A DNA stretch of 64,000 nt from Bradyrhizobium manausense. Lineage in GTDB: Bacteria > Pseudomonadota > Alphaproteobacteria > Rhizobiales > Xanthobacteraceae. The notes under the pieces are model-generated. The model ran no database searches. It had not been told where the DNA came from and was given only the letters and a program-made list of their open reading frames with translations. Each line of letters starts with the position of its first letter. Within the stretch, counting starts at the first letter, position 1. Shown here piece by piece: positions 46,935-56,395 of the stretch. The stretch is taken from assembly GCF_018131105.1 (NCBI RefSeq), contig NZ_JAFCJI010000001.1:2728001-2792000 (forward strand), in the 5' to 3' direction. Both the position numbers and the translations under genes were made by a program.

Positions 46935-47131
46935 CGGTGTCAGGGCCAATTGACCGCGAAACAGGCAAAACCGGCAAAAGCGCTGCGAAGTTGAGCGAAT
47001 TTCGGCGAAATGCGGATGTGGTTTGATCTACCAAGCCCGCCGCATTCCGCGTATCCTGTTAGGACCGAACCGGCCGGTTGGCGGGGACTGGCGGTTCGTG
47101 ATCTCGGAGGAAGACCCGCGGAGAAGTCGTG

Positions 47132-47332
47132 ATGGCTAAAGGTACGGTCAAGTGGTTCAACCCGACCAAGGGTTATGGATTTATCCAGCCTGCGTCGGGC
47201 GGCAAGGATGTGTTCGTGCATATCTCGGCAGTGCAGAAAGCCGGTCTGTCATCCCTGAACGAAGGACAGACGGTGGAATACGAAGAGATCGCAAACCGGG
47301 GCAAGACCTCAGCAGAGAACCTCAAAGTATAA
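47132..47332 (+). CDS. Cold shock protein (CspA family)
   Basis: The 66-residue product is a single OB-fold cold shock domain with both RNA-binding motifs: [15 protein letters not shown] (RNP1) and VFVHISAV (RNP2). These proteins bind single-stranded RNA and DNA and act as RNA chaperones. The start at 47132 has GGAGAAG upstream. The 5' region of about 190 bases up to sorB is unusually long and may include the long leader typical of csp mRNAs. Confidence 0.95.
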   Translation: MAKGTVKWFNPTKGYGFIQPASGGKDVFVHISAVQKAGLSSLNEGQTVEYEEIANRGKTSAENLKV

Positions 47333-47352
47333 GCCCGCCAGCTTTTTGCTGC

Positions 47353-47372
47353 CTCCCGGATTGATCCGGGAG
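47353..47372 (+). terminator. Hairpin downstream of the cold shock gene
   Basis: A nine-base inverted repeat (CTCCCGGAT/ATCCGGGAG) with a very small loop lies 20 bases after the stop. A short T/A-rich stretch follows further on (AAAATTTT at about 47,383), so this is a moderate terminator candidate. Confidence 0.5.
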
Positions 47373-47502
47373 CGGGCCAAGAAAATTTTAGAAGACGGCC
47401 AGTGCATTCGACGACAGGCGTTGCGACTGCACACAGAGAGCTATTTTCCTGCGAAGACCGCTTGTTCAACGCCGCAGCAATGACAATCGCGACCGCATTT
47501 GG

Positions 47503-47964
47503 TCAGCCCACCGGCAACGGTGCGTCGCGCTTGATCTCTTCCATCACCGCATAGGTGCGCGTCTCGCGAACGCCAGGCATTGCCAGCAGGGTCTCGCCGA
47601 GAAAGCGCCGATACGCCGCCATGTCGGCCAGCCGCGCTTTCACCAGATAGTCGAAGCCGCCTGCAACCATGTGACACTCCAGCACTTCAGGTGCGAGTTT
47701 CACTGCGCGCGCAAAGCGTTCGAAATTGTCAGGCGTGGTCTTGTCGAGCAGCACCTCGACGAACACGAGCAAGCCCAGCCCAAGCCGGTGCGGGTTGAGC
47801 CGCGCCCCATAACCTTCGACAAAGCCTTCGCGTTGCAAGCGCTTCAGCCGCTCGCCGATCGAGGTCGGCGACAGCCCGATGCGCTCGGCGAGTTCGACAT
47901 TGGCGATCCGCCCGTCTTCCTGCAAAATCGAGAGGATTTTCCGGTCGATGCGATCCAGTTCCAT
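47503..47964 (-). CDS. Lrp/AsnC-family regulator, likely PutR-like
   Basis: The 153-residue product has an N-terminal winged helix (residues 1-60, LDRIDRKILSILQEDGRIANVEL, LSPTSIGERLKRLQREGFVEGY) and a C-terminal RAM ligand-binding domain. It is divergent from putA across a short AT-rich gap. In other alphaproteobacteria such a neighbour (PutR) activates putA in response to proline, so that role is inferred here. The ligand cannot be read from the sequence. Confidence 0.92.
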   Translation of the reverse strand: MELDRIDRKILSILQEDGRIANVELAERIGLSPTSIGERLKRLQREGFVEGYGARLNPHRLGLGLLVFVEVLLDKTTPDNFERFARAVKLAPEVLECHMVAGGFDYLVKARLADMAAYRRFLGETLLAMPGVRETRTYAVMEEIKRDAPLPVG

Positions 47965-48077
47965 ATTTTATGTGGCCATGCCATCAATAGTCTTCATTTT
48001 CTAAGGCAAATTTACTATCTTGTCTATCGAACTACGGTCATGCGGGCCTTATCCTGGCTTCAGCCACAGGACACGCC
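47965..48077. promoter_or_regulatory. Divergent regulatory region between lrp-type gene and putA
   Basis: This 113-base gap is clearly AT-rich compared with its neighbours (CATATTTTATG near 47,962 and AAATTTACTATCTTG near 48,008). Such flexible sequence fits wrapping by an Lrp-family octamer. No exact consensus box is evident. Confidence 0.45.
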
Positions 48078-51077
48078 ATGCCGAACATCCCGCCGCCCTT
48101 CTCTGCCCCCTACGCGCCCGATGATGCCGACATCGCCGCGCGGCTCGTTCCATCCGCGCGTCTCGCCCCGCCGCAGGAAGCACGGATCGATCGCACCGCG
48201 ACGCGGCTGATCGAGGCGATCCGCAAGCGCGATGATCGGCTCGGCGGGGTCGAGGACATGCTGCGCGAGTTCGCACTCTCGACCAAGGAAGGCCTCGCGC
48301 TGATGGTGCTGGCGGAAGCGCTGCTGCGCGTGCCGGATGCCCGCACCGCCGACCAGTTCATCGAGGACAAGCTCGGCGAGGGCGACTTCATCCATCACGA
48401 GACCAAGTCCACGGCGTTCCTGGTCAACGCCTCTGCCTGGGCGCTCGGCCTGTCGGCGCGGGTGATCCAGCCCGGCGAGACGCCTGATGGCACCATCGGG
48501 CGGCTGGTGAAGCGGCTGGGCGCGCCCGCGGTGCGTACCGCGACGCGCCAGGCGATGCGGCTGATGGGCAATCATTTCGTGCTGGGCGAGACCATCGAGC
48601 AGGCACTGGAGCGAGGCAGGCCGCGCTCCGGCCAGCAGCCGCGCTATTCGTTCGACATGCTCGGCGAAGGCGCGCGCACGGCGGCGGATGCGAAGCGCTA
48701 TTTCGACGCTTATGCGAGCGCCATCGAGACCATCGGCAAGGCCGCGGGCAATCACCCCCTGCCCGACCGGCCCGGCATCTCCGTCAAACTCTCGGCACTG
48801 CATCCCCGCTTCGAGGCGATCAGCCGCGACCGCGTGATGTCCGAGCTCGTGCCGCAACTGCTGGACCTCGCGCAGCGCGCCAAGGCGTATGATCTCAACT
48901 TCACCGTCGACGCGGAGGAGGCCGACCGACTCGAGCTGTCGCTCGACGTGATCGCGGCAACGCTCGCCGATCCCTCGCTCAAGGGCTGGGACGGCTTCGG
49001 GCTTGCGATCCAGGCCTATCAGAAGCGCGCGAGCGCCGTGATCGACTACATCCACGAGCTGGCGCGCGCACATGACCGCAAGCTGATGGTGCGGCTGGTC
49101 AAGGGCGCCTATTGGGACACCGAGATCAAGCGCGCACAGGAGCGCGGCCTCGACGGCTATCCCGTGTTCACCCGCAAGGCGATGACGGATTCGAACTACG
49201 TCGCCTGCGCCGCGAAGCTTCTGGGCCTGCGCCCGCGCATCTTCCCGCAATTTGCGACCCACAACGCCCTCACCGTCGCAACCGTGCTGGAGTTGGCCTC
49301 CGACAGCGGCGGCTTCGAATTCCAGCGTCTGCATGGCATGGGCGAAGCGCTCTACGAGCAGCTTGCCAAGGATCACCCCGAGATCGCCTACCGCACCTAC
49401 GCGCCGGTCGGCAGCCATCGCGACCTGCTCGCCTATCTGGTGCGGCGGCTGCTCGAAAACGGCGCCAACTCGTCCTTCGTGGCGCAGGCGTCGGACTATC
49501 GCGTCCCGGTCCCGGCGCTGTTGAAGCGTCCGGTTGATCTCATCGTCCGTCCCGATCACGCGCATCACGCCAGGATTCCGTTGCCAGGCGATCTGTTTGC
49601 GCCGGAGCGGCACAATTCTGCCGGTATCGAGTTCGGCGAGCGCGCGGCGCTCGACCGGTTGCTGACTGAGGTCAAGGCTGCGACGCCCGATCTCAAGCCG
49701 GTAGCAGACGCAACGCCGGAGCAGACAGGCACGGCGATCACGGCAGCACGCGCGGGCTTTGCCGCCTGGAGCCGGACGCCGGCGGCGACACGCGCGGCAG
49801 CGTTGGAGCAGGCCGCGCATCTCCTCGAGATTCGAGGCGCGCATTTCATCGCGCTGCTTCAGCGCGAAGGCGGCAAGACGCTCGACGACGCGCTCTCGGA
49901 GCTGCGCGAGGCCGCCGATTTCTGCCGCTATTATGCCGCGCAGGGCCGAAAGCTTTTCGGCACCGAGACGACGATGCCGGGCCCGACCGGCGAGAGCAAC
50001 GCGCTCGCCATGCGCGGCCGCGGCGTCTTCGTCGCGATCTCGCCGTGGAACTTTCCGCTGGCGATTTTCCTCGGCCAGGTCACAGCGGCGCTGATGGCCG
50101 GCAACAGCGTCGTCGCAAAGCCCGCCGAACAGACGCCGCGCATCGCCCGCGAGGCCATGGCCCTGCTGCACGAAGCCGGCATTCCCAACAGCGCGCTGCA
50201 CCTCGTCACCGGCGACGGCCGCATCGGCGCCGCGCTGACCGCGCATCCTGACATTGCTGGCGTCGTCTTCACCGGCTCGACCGAGGTCGCGCGTCACATC
50301 AACCGGACGCTCGCCGCCAAGGACGGGCCAATCGTGCCGCTGATCGCCGAGACCGGCGGCATCAACGCCATGATTGCGGATGCCACCGCACTGCCCGAGC
50401 AGGTCGCAGACGACGTCGTGACCTCCGCGTTCCGTTCCGCCGGCCAGCGCTGCTCCGCGCTCCGGCTGCTGTTCGTGCAGGAGGACGTTGCCGACCGCAT
50501 GATCGAGATGATCGCGGGCGCTGCGCGCGAGCTGACGATCGGCAATCCCGCAAACATCGCCACACATGTCGGCCCTGTCATCGACGTCGAGGCCAAGCAG
50601 CGGCTCGATGCGCATATTGCGCGAATGAAGGGCGAAGCGAAGCTGCACTTTGCCGGCACTGCGCCGGAGGGCTGCTTCGTCGCGCCCCACATCTTCGAGC
50701 TGAAGGATGCCAGCCAGCTCGCCGAGGAAGTGTTCGGACCGATCCTGCATGTCGTGCGCTACCGCGCCGAGAACCTCGAGCGCGTTTTGCAGGCAATCGA
50801 GCGAACCGGCTACGGCCTCACGCTCGGCGTGCACTCCCGCATCGACGACACGGTCGAAGCCATCATCGACCGCGTTCAGGTCGGCAACATCTACGTCAAC
50901 CGCAACATGATCGGCGCCGTAGTCGGCGTGCAGCCGTTCGGCGGCAACCGCCTGTCCGGAACCGGACCCAAGGCCGGCGGCCCGCATTATCTCGCGCGCT
51001 TCGCCACCGAGCAGACCGTGACCATCAACACCGCAGCCGCCGGCGGCAACGCGGCGCTGCTCGCGGGCGAGGAATGA
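48078..51077 (+). CDS. putA: Bifunctional proline dehydrogenase/glutamate-semialdehyde dehydrogenase PutA (minimalist type)
   Basis: The 999-residue product has exactly the length of the structurally characterised Bradyrhizobium PutA. The PRODH barrel (about 100-460) binds FAD and proline, with LMVRLVKGAYWDTEIKRAQ and YAPVGSH. The ALDH half (about 500-980) has SPWNFPLAIF, FTGSTEVA, ETGG and the catalytic cysteine C792 in SAGQRCSALR. It oxidises proline to glutamate in two steps with a channelled intermediate. It lacks the DNA-binding domain of enterobacterial PutA, so control is expected from the divergent Lrp regulator. The C-terminal loop reads PFGGNRLSGTG. Confidence 0.97.
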   Translation: MPNIPPPFSAPYAPDDADIAARLVPSARLAPPQEARIDRTATRLIEAIRKRDDRLGGVEDMLREFALSTKEGLALMVLAEALLRVPDARTADQFIEDKLGEGDFIHHETKSTAFLVNASAWALGLSARVIQPGETPDGTIGRLVKRLGAPAVRTATRQAMRLMGNHFVLGETIEQALERGRPRSGQQPRYSFDMLGEGARTAADAKRYFDAYASAIETIGKAAGNHPLPDRPGISVKLSALHPRFEAISRDRVMSELVPQLLDLAQRAKAYDLNFTVDAEEADRLELSLDVIAATLADPSLKGWDGFGLAIQAYQKRASAVIDYIHELARAHDRKLMVRLVKGAYWDTEIKRAQERGLDGYPVFTRKAMTDSNYVACAAKLLGLRPRIFPQFATHNALTVATVLELASDSGGFEFQRLHGMGEALYEQLAKDHPEIAYRTYAPVGSHRDLLAYLVRRLLENGANSSFVAQASDYRVPVPALLKRPVDLIVRPDHAHHARIPLPGDLFAPERHNSAGIEFGERAALDRLLTEVKAATPDLKPVADATPEQTGTAITAARAGFAAWSRTPAATRAAALEQAAHLLEIRGAHFIALLQREGGKTLDDALSELREAADFCRYYAAQGRKLFGTETTMPGPTGESNALAMRGRGVFVAISPWNFPLAIFLGQVTAALMAGNSVVAKPAEQTPRIAREAMALLHEAGIPNSALHLVTGDGRIGAALTAHPDIAGVVFTGSTEVARHINRTLAAKDGPIVPLIAETGGINAMIADATALPEQVADDVVTSAFRSAGQRCSALRLLFVQEDVADRMIEMIAGAARELTIGNPANIATHVGPVIDVEAKQRLDAHIARMKGEAKLHFAGTAPEGCFVAPHIFELKDASQLAEEVFGPILHVVRYRAENLERVLQAIERTGYGLTLGVHSRIDDTVEAIIDRVQVGNIYVNRNMIGAVVGVQPFGGNRLSGTGPKAGGPHYLARFATEQTVTINTAAAGGNAALLAGEE

Positions 51078-51224
51078 GGCTCGCCTCTACAGCCACCGCG
51101 CTGCAATGAGCCCTGCGCCCGGCGCCGTTGCATCCCGATGAAACATCGGTCTAATGCTGCCATGACTTGGCCTGCGCCAATTCCAGCGCGCGGGAAACGG
51201 CAAGAGCGAGGGAGCAACGCCGCG

Positions 51225-52430
51225 ATGGAAAAAGGCATTTTTGCAGGGCTCAAGGTTCTGGACTGCGCGAGCTTCATCGCGGCGCCTGCGGCAGCGACCG
51301 TGCTGTCCGATTTCGGCGCCGACGTCATCAAGATCGAGCCGCCCGGCGCCGGCGATCCCTACCGCAATCTGCCCAACCTGCCCGGCTATCCCACCGGCGA
51401 GCACAATTTCGCCTGGCTGCTCGAGGCCCGCAACAAGAAGAGCCTCGCGCTCGATCTCTCCAAGCCCGAGGCGCAGGCCGTGCTCTACAAGCTGGTCGAA
51501 GAGGCCGACGTCTTCATCACCAACATGCCGCCGCCGGTGCGCGGCCGGCTCGGCATCACCTATGACCATCTCGCCCATCTCAACGACCGGCTGATCTACG
51601 CCTCCTTCACCGGCTATGGCGAGAAGGGCGAGGAAGCCAACAAGCCCGGCTTCGACAGCAATGCCTATTGGGCGCGCTCCGGCCTCATGGACCTGGTCCG
51701 CGCCGACACCGACACCACGCCAGCGCGCTCGGTCGCCGGCATGGGCGACCATCCCTGCGCCATGGCGCTGTACAGCGCGATCGTCACCGCGCTCTATCAG
51801 CGCGAGAAGACCGGCAAGGGCTCGCATGTCGCCTCCAACCTGATGGCCAACGGCGTGTGGGCGGCGAGCGTGCTGGCGCAGGCAAAGCTCTGCGGCGCCA
51901 AGTTCGGCGAGCGGCGCCCGCGCGAGCGCGCGCTCAATGCGGTCGCCAACCACTACCAATGCAAGGACGGCCGCTGGCTGATCCTCTCGCTGCTCAGCGA
52001 GGAGAAGCAGTGGCCGACGCTGGCCAAATGCCTCGGCCGCGAGGACCTGATCAACGATCCGCGCTTCGCCACCAAGCCGGACCGTCACGCCCGCTCGATC
52101 GAGCTGATCAAGATCTTCGACGAGACGTTTGCGACCAGGGATCTCGCCGAATGGCGCAAGATCCTCGACGGCAACGGGCTGGTGTTCGGCATCGTCGGCA
52201 TTCTGGACGACATTCCGAACGACAAGCAGATGCTCGACAACGAGGTGCTGGTGCCGTTCGAGAACGACACCATGCTCACGATCTCCAGCCCGATCTGGAT
52301 CGACGGCACCAAAAAGGTGCAGCCGCGCAAACCGCCCGGCGTCGGCGAGCACAGTGACGAGATTTTGCGTGGCGCGGGATACGACGAAGCCGCGATCAGG
52401 CAGCTGCGATCGAAGGGGGCGGTGGGGTAG
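51225..52430 (+). CDS. CaiB/BaiF family (class III) CoA-transferase
   Basis: The 401-residue product starts with GLKVLDCASFIAAPAAATVLSDFGADVIKIEPP and has FDSNAYWARSGLMD where the catalytic Asp is expected, plus GKGSHVASNLMANGVWAA. These are the landmarks of class III CoA-transferases. It is a second family member in the window; its substrate is unknown and unlinked to a clear operon. ATG at 51225 follows GGGAG; the frame opens at 51138 without a site. Confidence 0.9.
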   Translation: MEKGIFAGLKVLDCASFIAAPAAATVLSDFGADVIKIEPPGAGDPYRNLPNLPGYPTGEHNFAWLLEARNKKSLALDLSKPEAQAVLYKLVEEADVFITNMPPPVRGRLGITYDHLAHLNDRLIYASFTGYGEKGEEANKPGFDSNAYWARSGLMDLVRADTDTTPARSVAGMGDHPCAMALYSAIVTALYQREKTGKGSHVASNLMANGVWAASVLAQAKLCGAKFGERRPRERALNAVANHYQCKDGRWLILSLLSEEKQWPTLAKCLGREDLINDPRFATKPDRHARSIELIKIFDETFATRDLAEWRKILDGNGLVFGIVGILDDIPNDKQMLDNEVLVPFENDTMLTISSPIWIDGTKKVQPRKPPGVGEHSDEILRGAGYDEAAIRQLRSKGAVG

Positions 52431-52472
52431 AGCGGGCTGCGAGGTAAGAGGCGTATCGCGCGCCACATACAC

Positions 52473-52551
52473 CGTGTCGTCCCGGCGATGGGGAAATAGC
52501 TCGCTCCAGCAGACGCATTGCTGGATTGCTTCGCTGCGCTCGCAATGACGA
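52473..52551. repeat. Composite repeat remnant (family C start, family B right arm)
   Basis: GTGTCGTCCCGGCGATGGGG resembles the left end of family C, and the region ends with TGGATTGCTTCGCTGCGCTCGCAATGACG, the right arm of family B. It seems to be a mosaic of two repeat families between the CoA-transferase and GST genes. Confidence 0.7.
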
Positions 52552-52605
52552 GGGGGAGCTAGCGCGGTATAACAATCGGCAAAACCCAATGCCGCGTGAG
52601 GTCCC

Positions 52606-53253
52606 ATGCCCAGCTATCGCCTTCACTACTTCCCCGAATCCGGCAACAGCTACAAGCTGGCGCTGATGCTGACGCTCTGCGGCGAGACGTTCGAGCCGGT
52701 GTGGACCGATTTCGGCGGCGGCGTCACGCGTACGGCCGAATGGCGCAAGTCCGTGAACGAGATGGGCGAGATACCCGTGCTCGAGGTCGACGGCGCGAAG
52801 ATGACGCAGACGGCCCCGCTCCTGCTGAAGCTCGCCGGGCAATACGGGCGCTTCGGCGCCGAGACGGAAGCCGATGAGTTCGAGCTGCTGCGCTGGCTGT
52901 TCTGGGACAACCACAAGCTCACCGGCTACATGGCGACCTATCGCTTCATGCGGGCCTTCACCGAGAAGAACGATCCGCAGGTGCTGAAGCATTTTCGCCG
53001 GCGGCTGGAGGACTTTCTCGGCATTCTCGACGGGCATCTCCGGCACAACGCCTTCGCGATCGGAGCCAGGCCGACGGTCGCCGATATCTCGATGATGGCC
53101 TATCTGCACTATCCGAGTGACGAGCACGGTTTTGATTTCGCGACGAGCCATCCAGCCATCCACGCGTGGCTCGGCCGCATGGCCGCACTGCCCGGATGGA
53201 AGCCGGCCTATGAGCTGCTCCCGGGAAAGCGGATGACGAACTACGCAAAGTAA
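52606..53253 (+). CDS. Glutathione S-transferase family protein
   Basis: The 215-residue product has an N-terminal thioredoxin-like domain (1-80) with YFPESGNSYKLALML and the cis-Pro motif GEIPVLEVDG, then an all-helical C-terminal domain containing the N-capping box (RPTVADISMMAYL). The catalytic Ser/Tyr would be one of the residues in FPESGNSYK. The substrate is unknown. The ATG at 52606 has GTGAGGTCCC before it. The closest neighbour is a 54-residue membrane protein on the other strand. Confidence 0.9.
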   Translation: MPSYRLHYFPESGNSYKLALMLTLCGETFEPVWTDFGGGVTRTAEWRKSVNEMGEIPVLEVDGAKMTQTAPLLLKLAGQYGRFGAETEADEFELLRWLFWDNHKLTGYMATYRFMRAFTEKNDPQVLKHFRRRLEDFLGILDGHLRHNAFAIGARPTVADISMMAYLHYPSDEHGFDFATSHPAIHAWLGRMAALPGWKPAYELLPGKRMTNYAK

Positions 53254-53263
53254 AGGCGGCTCG

Positions 53264-53428
53264 CTACTTCAGCGCCAGCCAGCCGAGCGTGAACAGGATT
53301 CCGCCGATGATGACGACGACCGCGATGGCGGAGGCGCTGACGCGGATGCTGCCGGCGACCTGCTTGGCTTCCTCATTCTGCGCGATCTCGCGATTGCGCT
53401 CCTTGTCGGCGTCGCTGGTATCCGTCAT
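53264..53428 (-). CDS. Small single-pass membrane protein (54 residues)
   Basis: The short product reads as a charged N-terminal helix (MTDTSDADKERNREIAQNEE) followed by one membrane helix (IAVVVIIGGILFTLGWLAL) and a final Lys. Its composition and position between two genes with no other explanation support a real gene. It is similar in layout to many short alphaproteobacterial membrane proteins of unknown role. The ribosome site is weak. Confidence 0.6.
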   Translation of the reverse strand: MTDTSDADKERNREIAQNEEAKQVAGSIRVSASAIAVVVIIGGILFTLGWLALK

Positions 53429-53502
53429 GGATCATCCGAACCGGTTGCTGGCTGGCGCATGATCTTACCGGAAGACCGCTACACACTTTTCCGGATCATG
53501 CG

Positions 53503-55053
53503 CTAGCGCGTCTTGATGAAGCACATGCCAATGCGGCTCGAAGCCGCCGCAGGCTCACAGGTGAGACCTTTAGCACAGGTCCATGACGTAAAGCTCTTAT
53601 CCGGTGCTCCTGATCCCGCAATTTGCAGGGAACAATGCGCGCCCCAGCCGTCCTGGTATTCGGTGCCGGCGAGCTCCTGGGCCCCGCGGGTTTGCGGCCG
53701 GCTGGCAAATCCGCGTGAGAAATCAGGGCGTTTGCCGGCAGCGAACGCAGTCAGGATGTCGCGGCGGCGGAGCTGGTCGCCGAAAAAGTGCGGCGAGGCC
53801 GGCACGATGGTGGAATTCGACGCCCCGTCCGTCAGCCAGTCCACACCCGGGAAATGGAAGCCGCCGATGCCGCGGGTCTGATGGCAGCCCGAACAGGTGA
53901 CATCATTGAGGCGGCGCTGGAAGCCGGCGACCGAGCGGATGTTCTCCATGGTGATGCCTTGCGCGGACGCCTGCTTCAGCGCGCTGACCACATCGTCGTC
54001 GGCAAAGAGGGGCTCGCTCTTGCCCTCGCCCTTGTCTTCTCCTTGCACCATCCCGAACTCCGGCTGCAGCGTCGAGGCGTCGAGGCCCGCAGGCGTCGGC
54101 GCCACGGCAGCCCTGGCGAGATACTTCTCCGGGATCAGCACGGTGCCGCGATCGAACTCGCGAAGATTCGCGGGGGCAAGCAGCCAGGCCTTGAAGTCAC
54201 GCCGGAGCGCCTCATCGGCAAGGATGCGGTCGCGATCGATCTGGTTTTCCAGCGTCGATTCCGCGAACGTCCTGGTGGCGGCGTCGTATTTGAACACCTT
54301 GAGCAGATAGTCGGAACGGAAATCGTGCAGTGCTGACTTCGGCGCTATCGAGATCTGAATGTTGGTCTCGATGCGATCGATCATCGCATCGTAAGGCGCG
54401 GAGCGACTGCCGATCAACCCTTGCCAGTCACCATTTTCGAGCCAGCGCCGCGCGACCTCGGCACAGGTGACCGGCTTGCCGTCCGCATCCGTTTGGCGCA
54501 CATCGCGCGCCTTCATCACCAGATTGAACGTCATCGGCAGGCGCGTCGCGATGTTGCCGATATCTGGTTTTTGCTCGAACCGCGCCAGGCGATAGATCAG
54601 CCGTATCTCGCCGCAGGATTCTTCCGAGACATAGGCACGGTCCATGCGGTTGACGATGCCTGCCAGCACGAAGCGCGTGTTGGCGGATTTCAGACTGAAG
54701 CGATCGAACAGCCGGACGTCGAAACCGTCGCCGACGCCGATGGTCTCGCTCGGCGAGGCCTGCTTGTGCTGCACGATGTAGCGATCGAACTCCGCATCGA
54801 TCGCCGGTAGGATATTCTTGAGCTGCGGCAGCGATGAGAACAGCTGATCGCTGCTCAGCGGACCCTTCGCGTTCCGCTCGGGCTGCAACAGGCGCGAGAT
54901 TGACAGCGCATCGCTTTGGTCAAGCTTGCGCAGCAGATCGGGATCGGTGATCGCGGTGCCGCGGGTGAGCGGCGCGTCCTCCGCTGCCGAGACCGACATG
55001 ACGCCACCTAACAACAGAATAGCAGCCAGGAGAATTCGCGGCGCGCGGCTCAT
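53503..55053 (-). CDS. Secreted protein with one c-type haem motif, unknown family
   Basis: The 516-residue product has a signal peptide (about residues 1-23, cleavage at VSA-AEDAP), then a long region with no family that I recognise. The single haem-binding motif CSGCH (C387, C390, H391) sits in VTCSGCHQTRGIGGFHFPG. Several cysteines near the C-terminus (HCSLQI, WTCAKGLTCEP, MCFIKT) suggest disulfides. The histidine-rich haem context and large size resemble periplasmic or extracellular haem proteins, but a single CxxCH in 516 residues is unusual. It is separated from the next gene by a strong terminator. Confidence 0.8.
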   Translation of the reverse strand: MSRAPRILLAAILLLGGVMSVSAAEDAPLTRGTAITDPDLLRKLDQSDALSISRLLQPERNAKGPLSSDQLFSSLPQLKNILPAIDAEFDRYIVQHKQASPSETIGVGDGFDVRLFDRFSLKSANTRFVLAGIVNRMDRAYVSEESCGEIRLIYRLARFEQKPDIGNIATRLPMTFNLVMKARDVRQTDADGKPVTCAEVARRWLENGDWQGLIGSRSAPYDAMIDRIETNIQISIAPKSALHDFRSDYLLKVFKYDAATRTFAESTLENQIDRDRILADEALRRDFKAWLLAPANLREFDRGTVLIPEKYLARAAVAPTPAGLDASTLQPEFGMVQGEDKGEGKSEPLFADDDVVSALKQASAQGITMENIRSVAGFQRRLNDVTCSGCHQTRGIGGFHFPGVDWLTDGASNSTIVPASPHFFGDQLRRRDILTAFAAGKRPDFSRGFASRPQTRGAQELAGTEYQDGWGAHCSLQIAGSGAPDKSFTSWTCAKGLTCEPAAASSRIGMCFIKTR

Positions 55054-55087
55054 TCCTCCACTAACACCGCTGACGACGGCCTATTCA

Positions 55088-55122
55088 AGAAAAAAGGCGC
55101 TTCACGCGGTGGTGAAGCGCCT
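55088..55122 (-). terminator. Strong intrinsic terminator of the 55.1 kb gene
   Basis: A perfect ten-base stem (GTGAAGCGCC paired with GGCGCTTCAC around a six-base loop) is followed on the minus strand by TTTTTTCTT. It starts about 25 bases after the stop of the gene at 55147 and is the clearest rho-independent terminator in the window. Confidence 0.85.
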
Positions 55123-55146
55123 CTTCGAAATCTGGATATCGGACGC

Positions 55147-56127
55147 TTAGCGCGCGACGATCAGGCCTTTGGCGGTGACGACGACCCAACGGCCGTCCTG
55201 GCGACGGATCGCATCGACGCGGCCGATGCCGGGGATGGGATCGCCGGCATAGACCTCGTACAGGCCATTCCGACCCTCGATCAGCGCGCCGCCATTGGCG
55301 ACATCGCGCAGCCTCCAGCCCTCGATCGTCGGCAGGCGGCCGACCTCGGTCTTGGGCGCAGCTGGCGCGGGGGCCGCAGCGGCAGCGACCGCCTGGGCCG
55401 GGGCCGGCGCGATCGAGCCGGTGGTCTCCTTCGCGGGCGCCGCGGCGGCGGCCTGCACGGGAGCTGCCGGTGTCGTGGCGCGGAGCTTGTCGACGGTCTC
55501 GGACAGTTTTGCCAGCTTGGCCATCGGTTCGGCCTGCGCCTTCTCGAGCTTGTCGAGGCGGTCGTTGGCCCGATTGATCTGGCTGAGACCGTTCTTCGAG
55601 GTGTGCTCGACATTGGCCTTGAGCGCGACGACGTCGGCATCGATCCGAGCGACGGAGGCGTCCAGCGCGCTGGTATCGGCAACCTGGGCCGGTGCCGGGG
55701 TGGCGAAATGCATCATGCCGGCGGTTGCAAGCGCACCGCTGATGGCGCCCACGCAGGCCGCAATTGCCACGACTGCGGCCATCGCGGACAGGCGGCGCTT
55801 GCCGCCGGTGTCACGCACCTCGTCCGCCTTCACATGCGGGGCAAACTCTTCGCGGTCCCAGGACTGCTCCGAAGGCGCCATGACGATGAGCTTGCCGGGC
55901 TTCGCCTCTGCTTTGGGCTCGGGCCTGGGTTCGGCTTTCGCCTCTAACTTGGGGACCTCGATCCTTGAAGCCTCGACTTTTGGTAGCTCGACCTTCGGAG
56001 CATCCGCCTTGACCAGATCAGGTTTGGGCGGCGTCTCGTGGTCGGGGGCGATCGAAGGGGCCTCGATGCCGGCGGCGGCGTTGGCGGCAGTGTCCTGGCC
56101 GGCCAGTTCGGGCATGGATTCGCTCAC
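55147..56127 (-). CDS. Single-pass membrane protein with coiled coil and conserved C-terminal domain
   Basis: The 326-residue product has a Glu/Lys/Pro-rich N-terminal region (about 35-85), one membrane helix (about 112-140), a short coiled coil (about 150-210), an Ala/Pro linker and a C-terminal domain with IEGWRLRDVANGGALIEGRNG and GDPIPGIGRVDAIRRQDGRW. I recall this pattern as recurring in Bradyrhizobium, with unknown function. The C-terminal domain resembles periplasmic domains that bind peptidoglycan or other partners, but I cannot name it. A perfect terminator follows. Confidence 0.8.
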   Translation of the reverse strand: MSESMPELAGQDTAANAAAGIEAPSIAPDHETPPKPDLVKADAPKVELPKVEASRIEVPKLEAKAEPRPEPKAEAKPGKLIVMAPSEQSWDREEFAPHVKADEVRDTGGKRRLSAMAAVVAIAACVGAISGALATAGMMHFATPAPAQVADTSALDASVARIDADVVALKANVEHTSKNGLSQINRANDRLDKLEKAQAEPMAKLAKLSETVDKLRATTPAAPVQAAAAAPAKETTGSIAPAPAQAVAAAAAPAPAAPKTEVGRLPTIEGWRLRDVANGGALIEGRNGLYEVYAGDPIPGIGRVDAIRRQDGRWVVVTAKGLIVAR

Positions 56128-56395
56128 GGCTCAAATACTCCAGTCTGGGTTGACCTTTTGGTAACTTTCATTGCTTGCGAATTCCTTACCTCGGGACCCG
56201 CTTACCGAAATTTTAGGAACTCGTCCGGGGCCGAATTGGGTCGGGAAAGTGGAACCGGCGTGGCGCCGTGCAACAAATCGTCAGCCGATGTTGCTCTGCG
56301 GTAGACGGCATCCTTAGCCGAAGGGGTTGTTTGCCCGTCATTGTTCCCCGGCTAACATGGGCCGTCCCGTCGGCCAGAAGGCGTTTGGGGGTGCC

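Noticed and set aside
48060..50987. A 975-codon open frame antisense to putA
   Set aside because: It is a mirror of the high-GC codon pattern of putA, is rich in Arg/Asp/His without any domain, and putA itself has unmistakable catalytic motifs.
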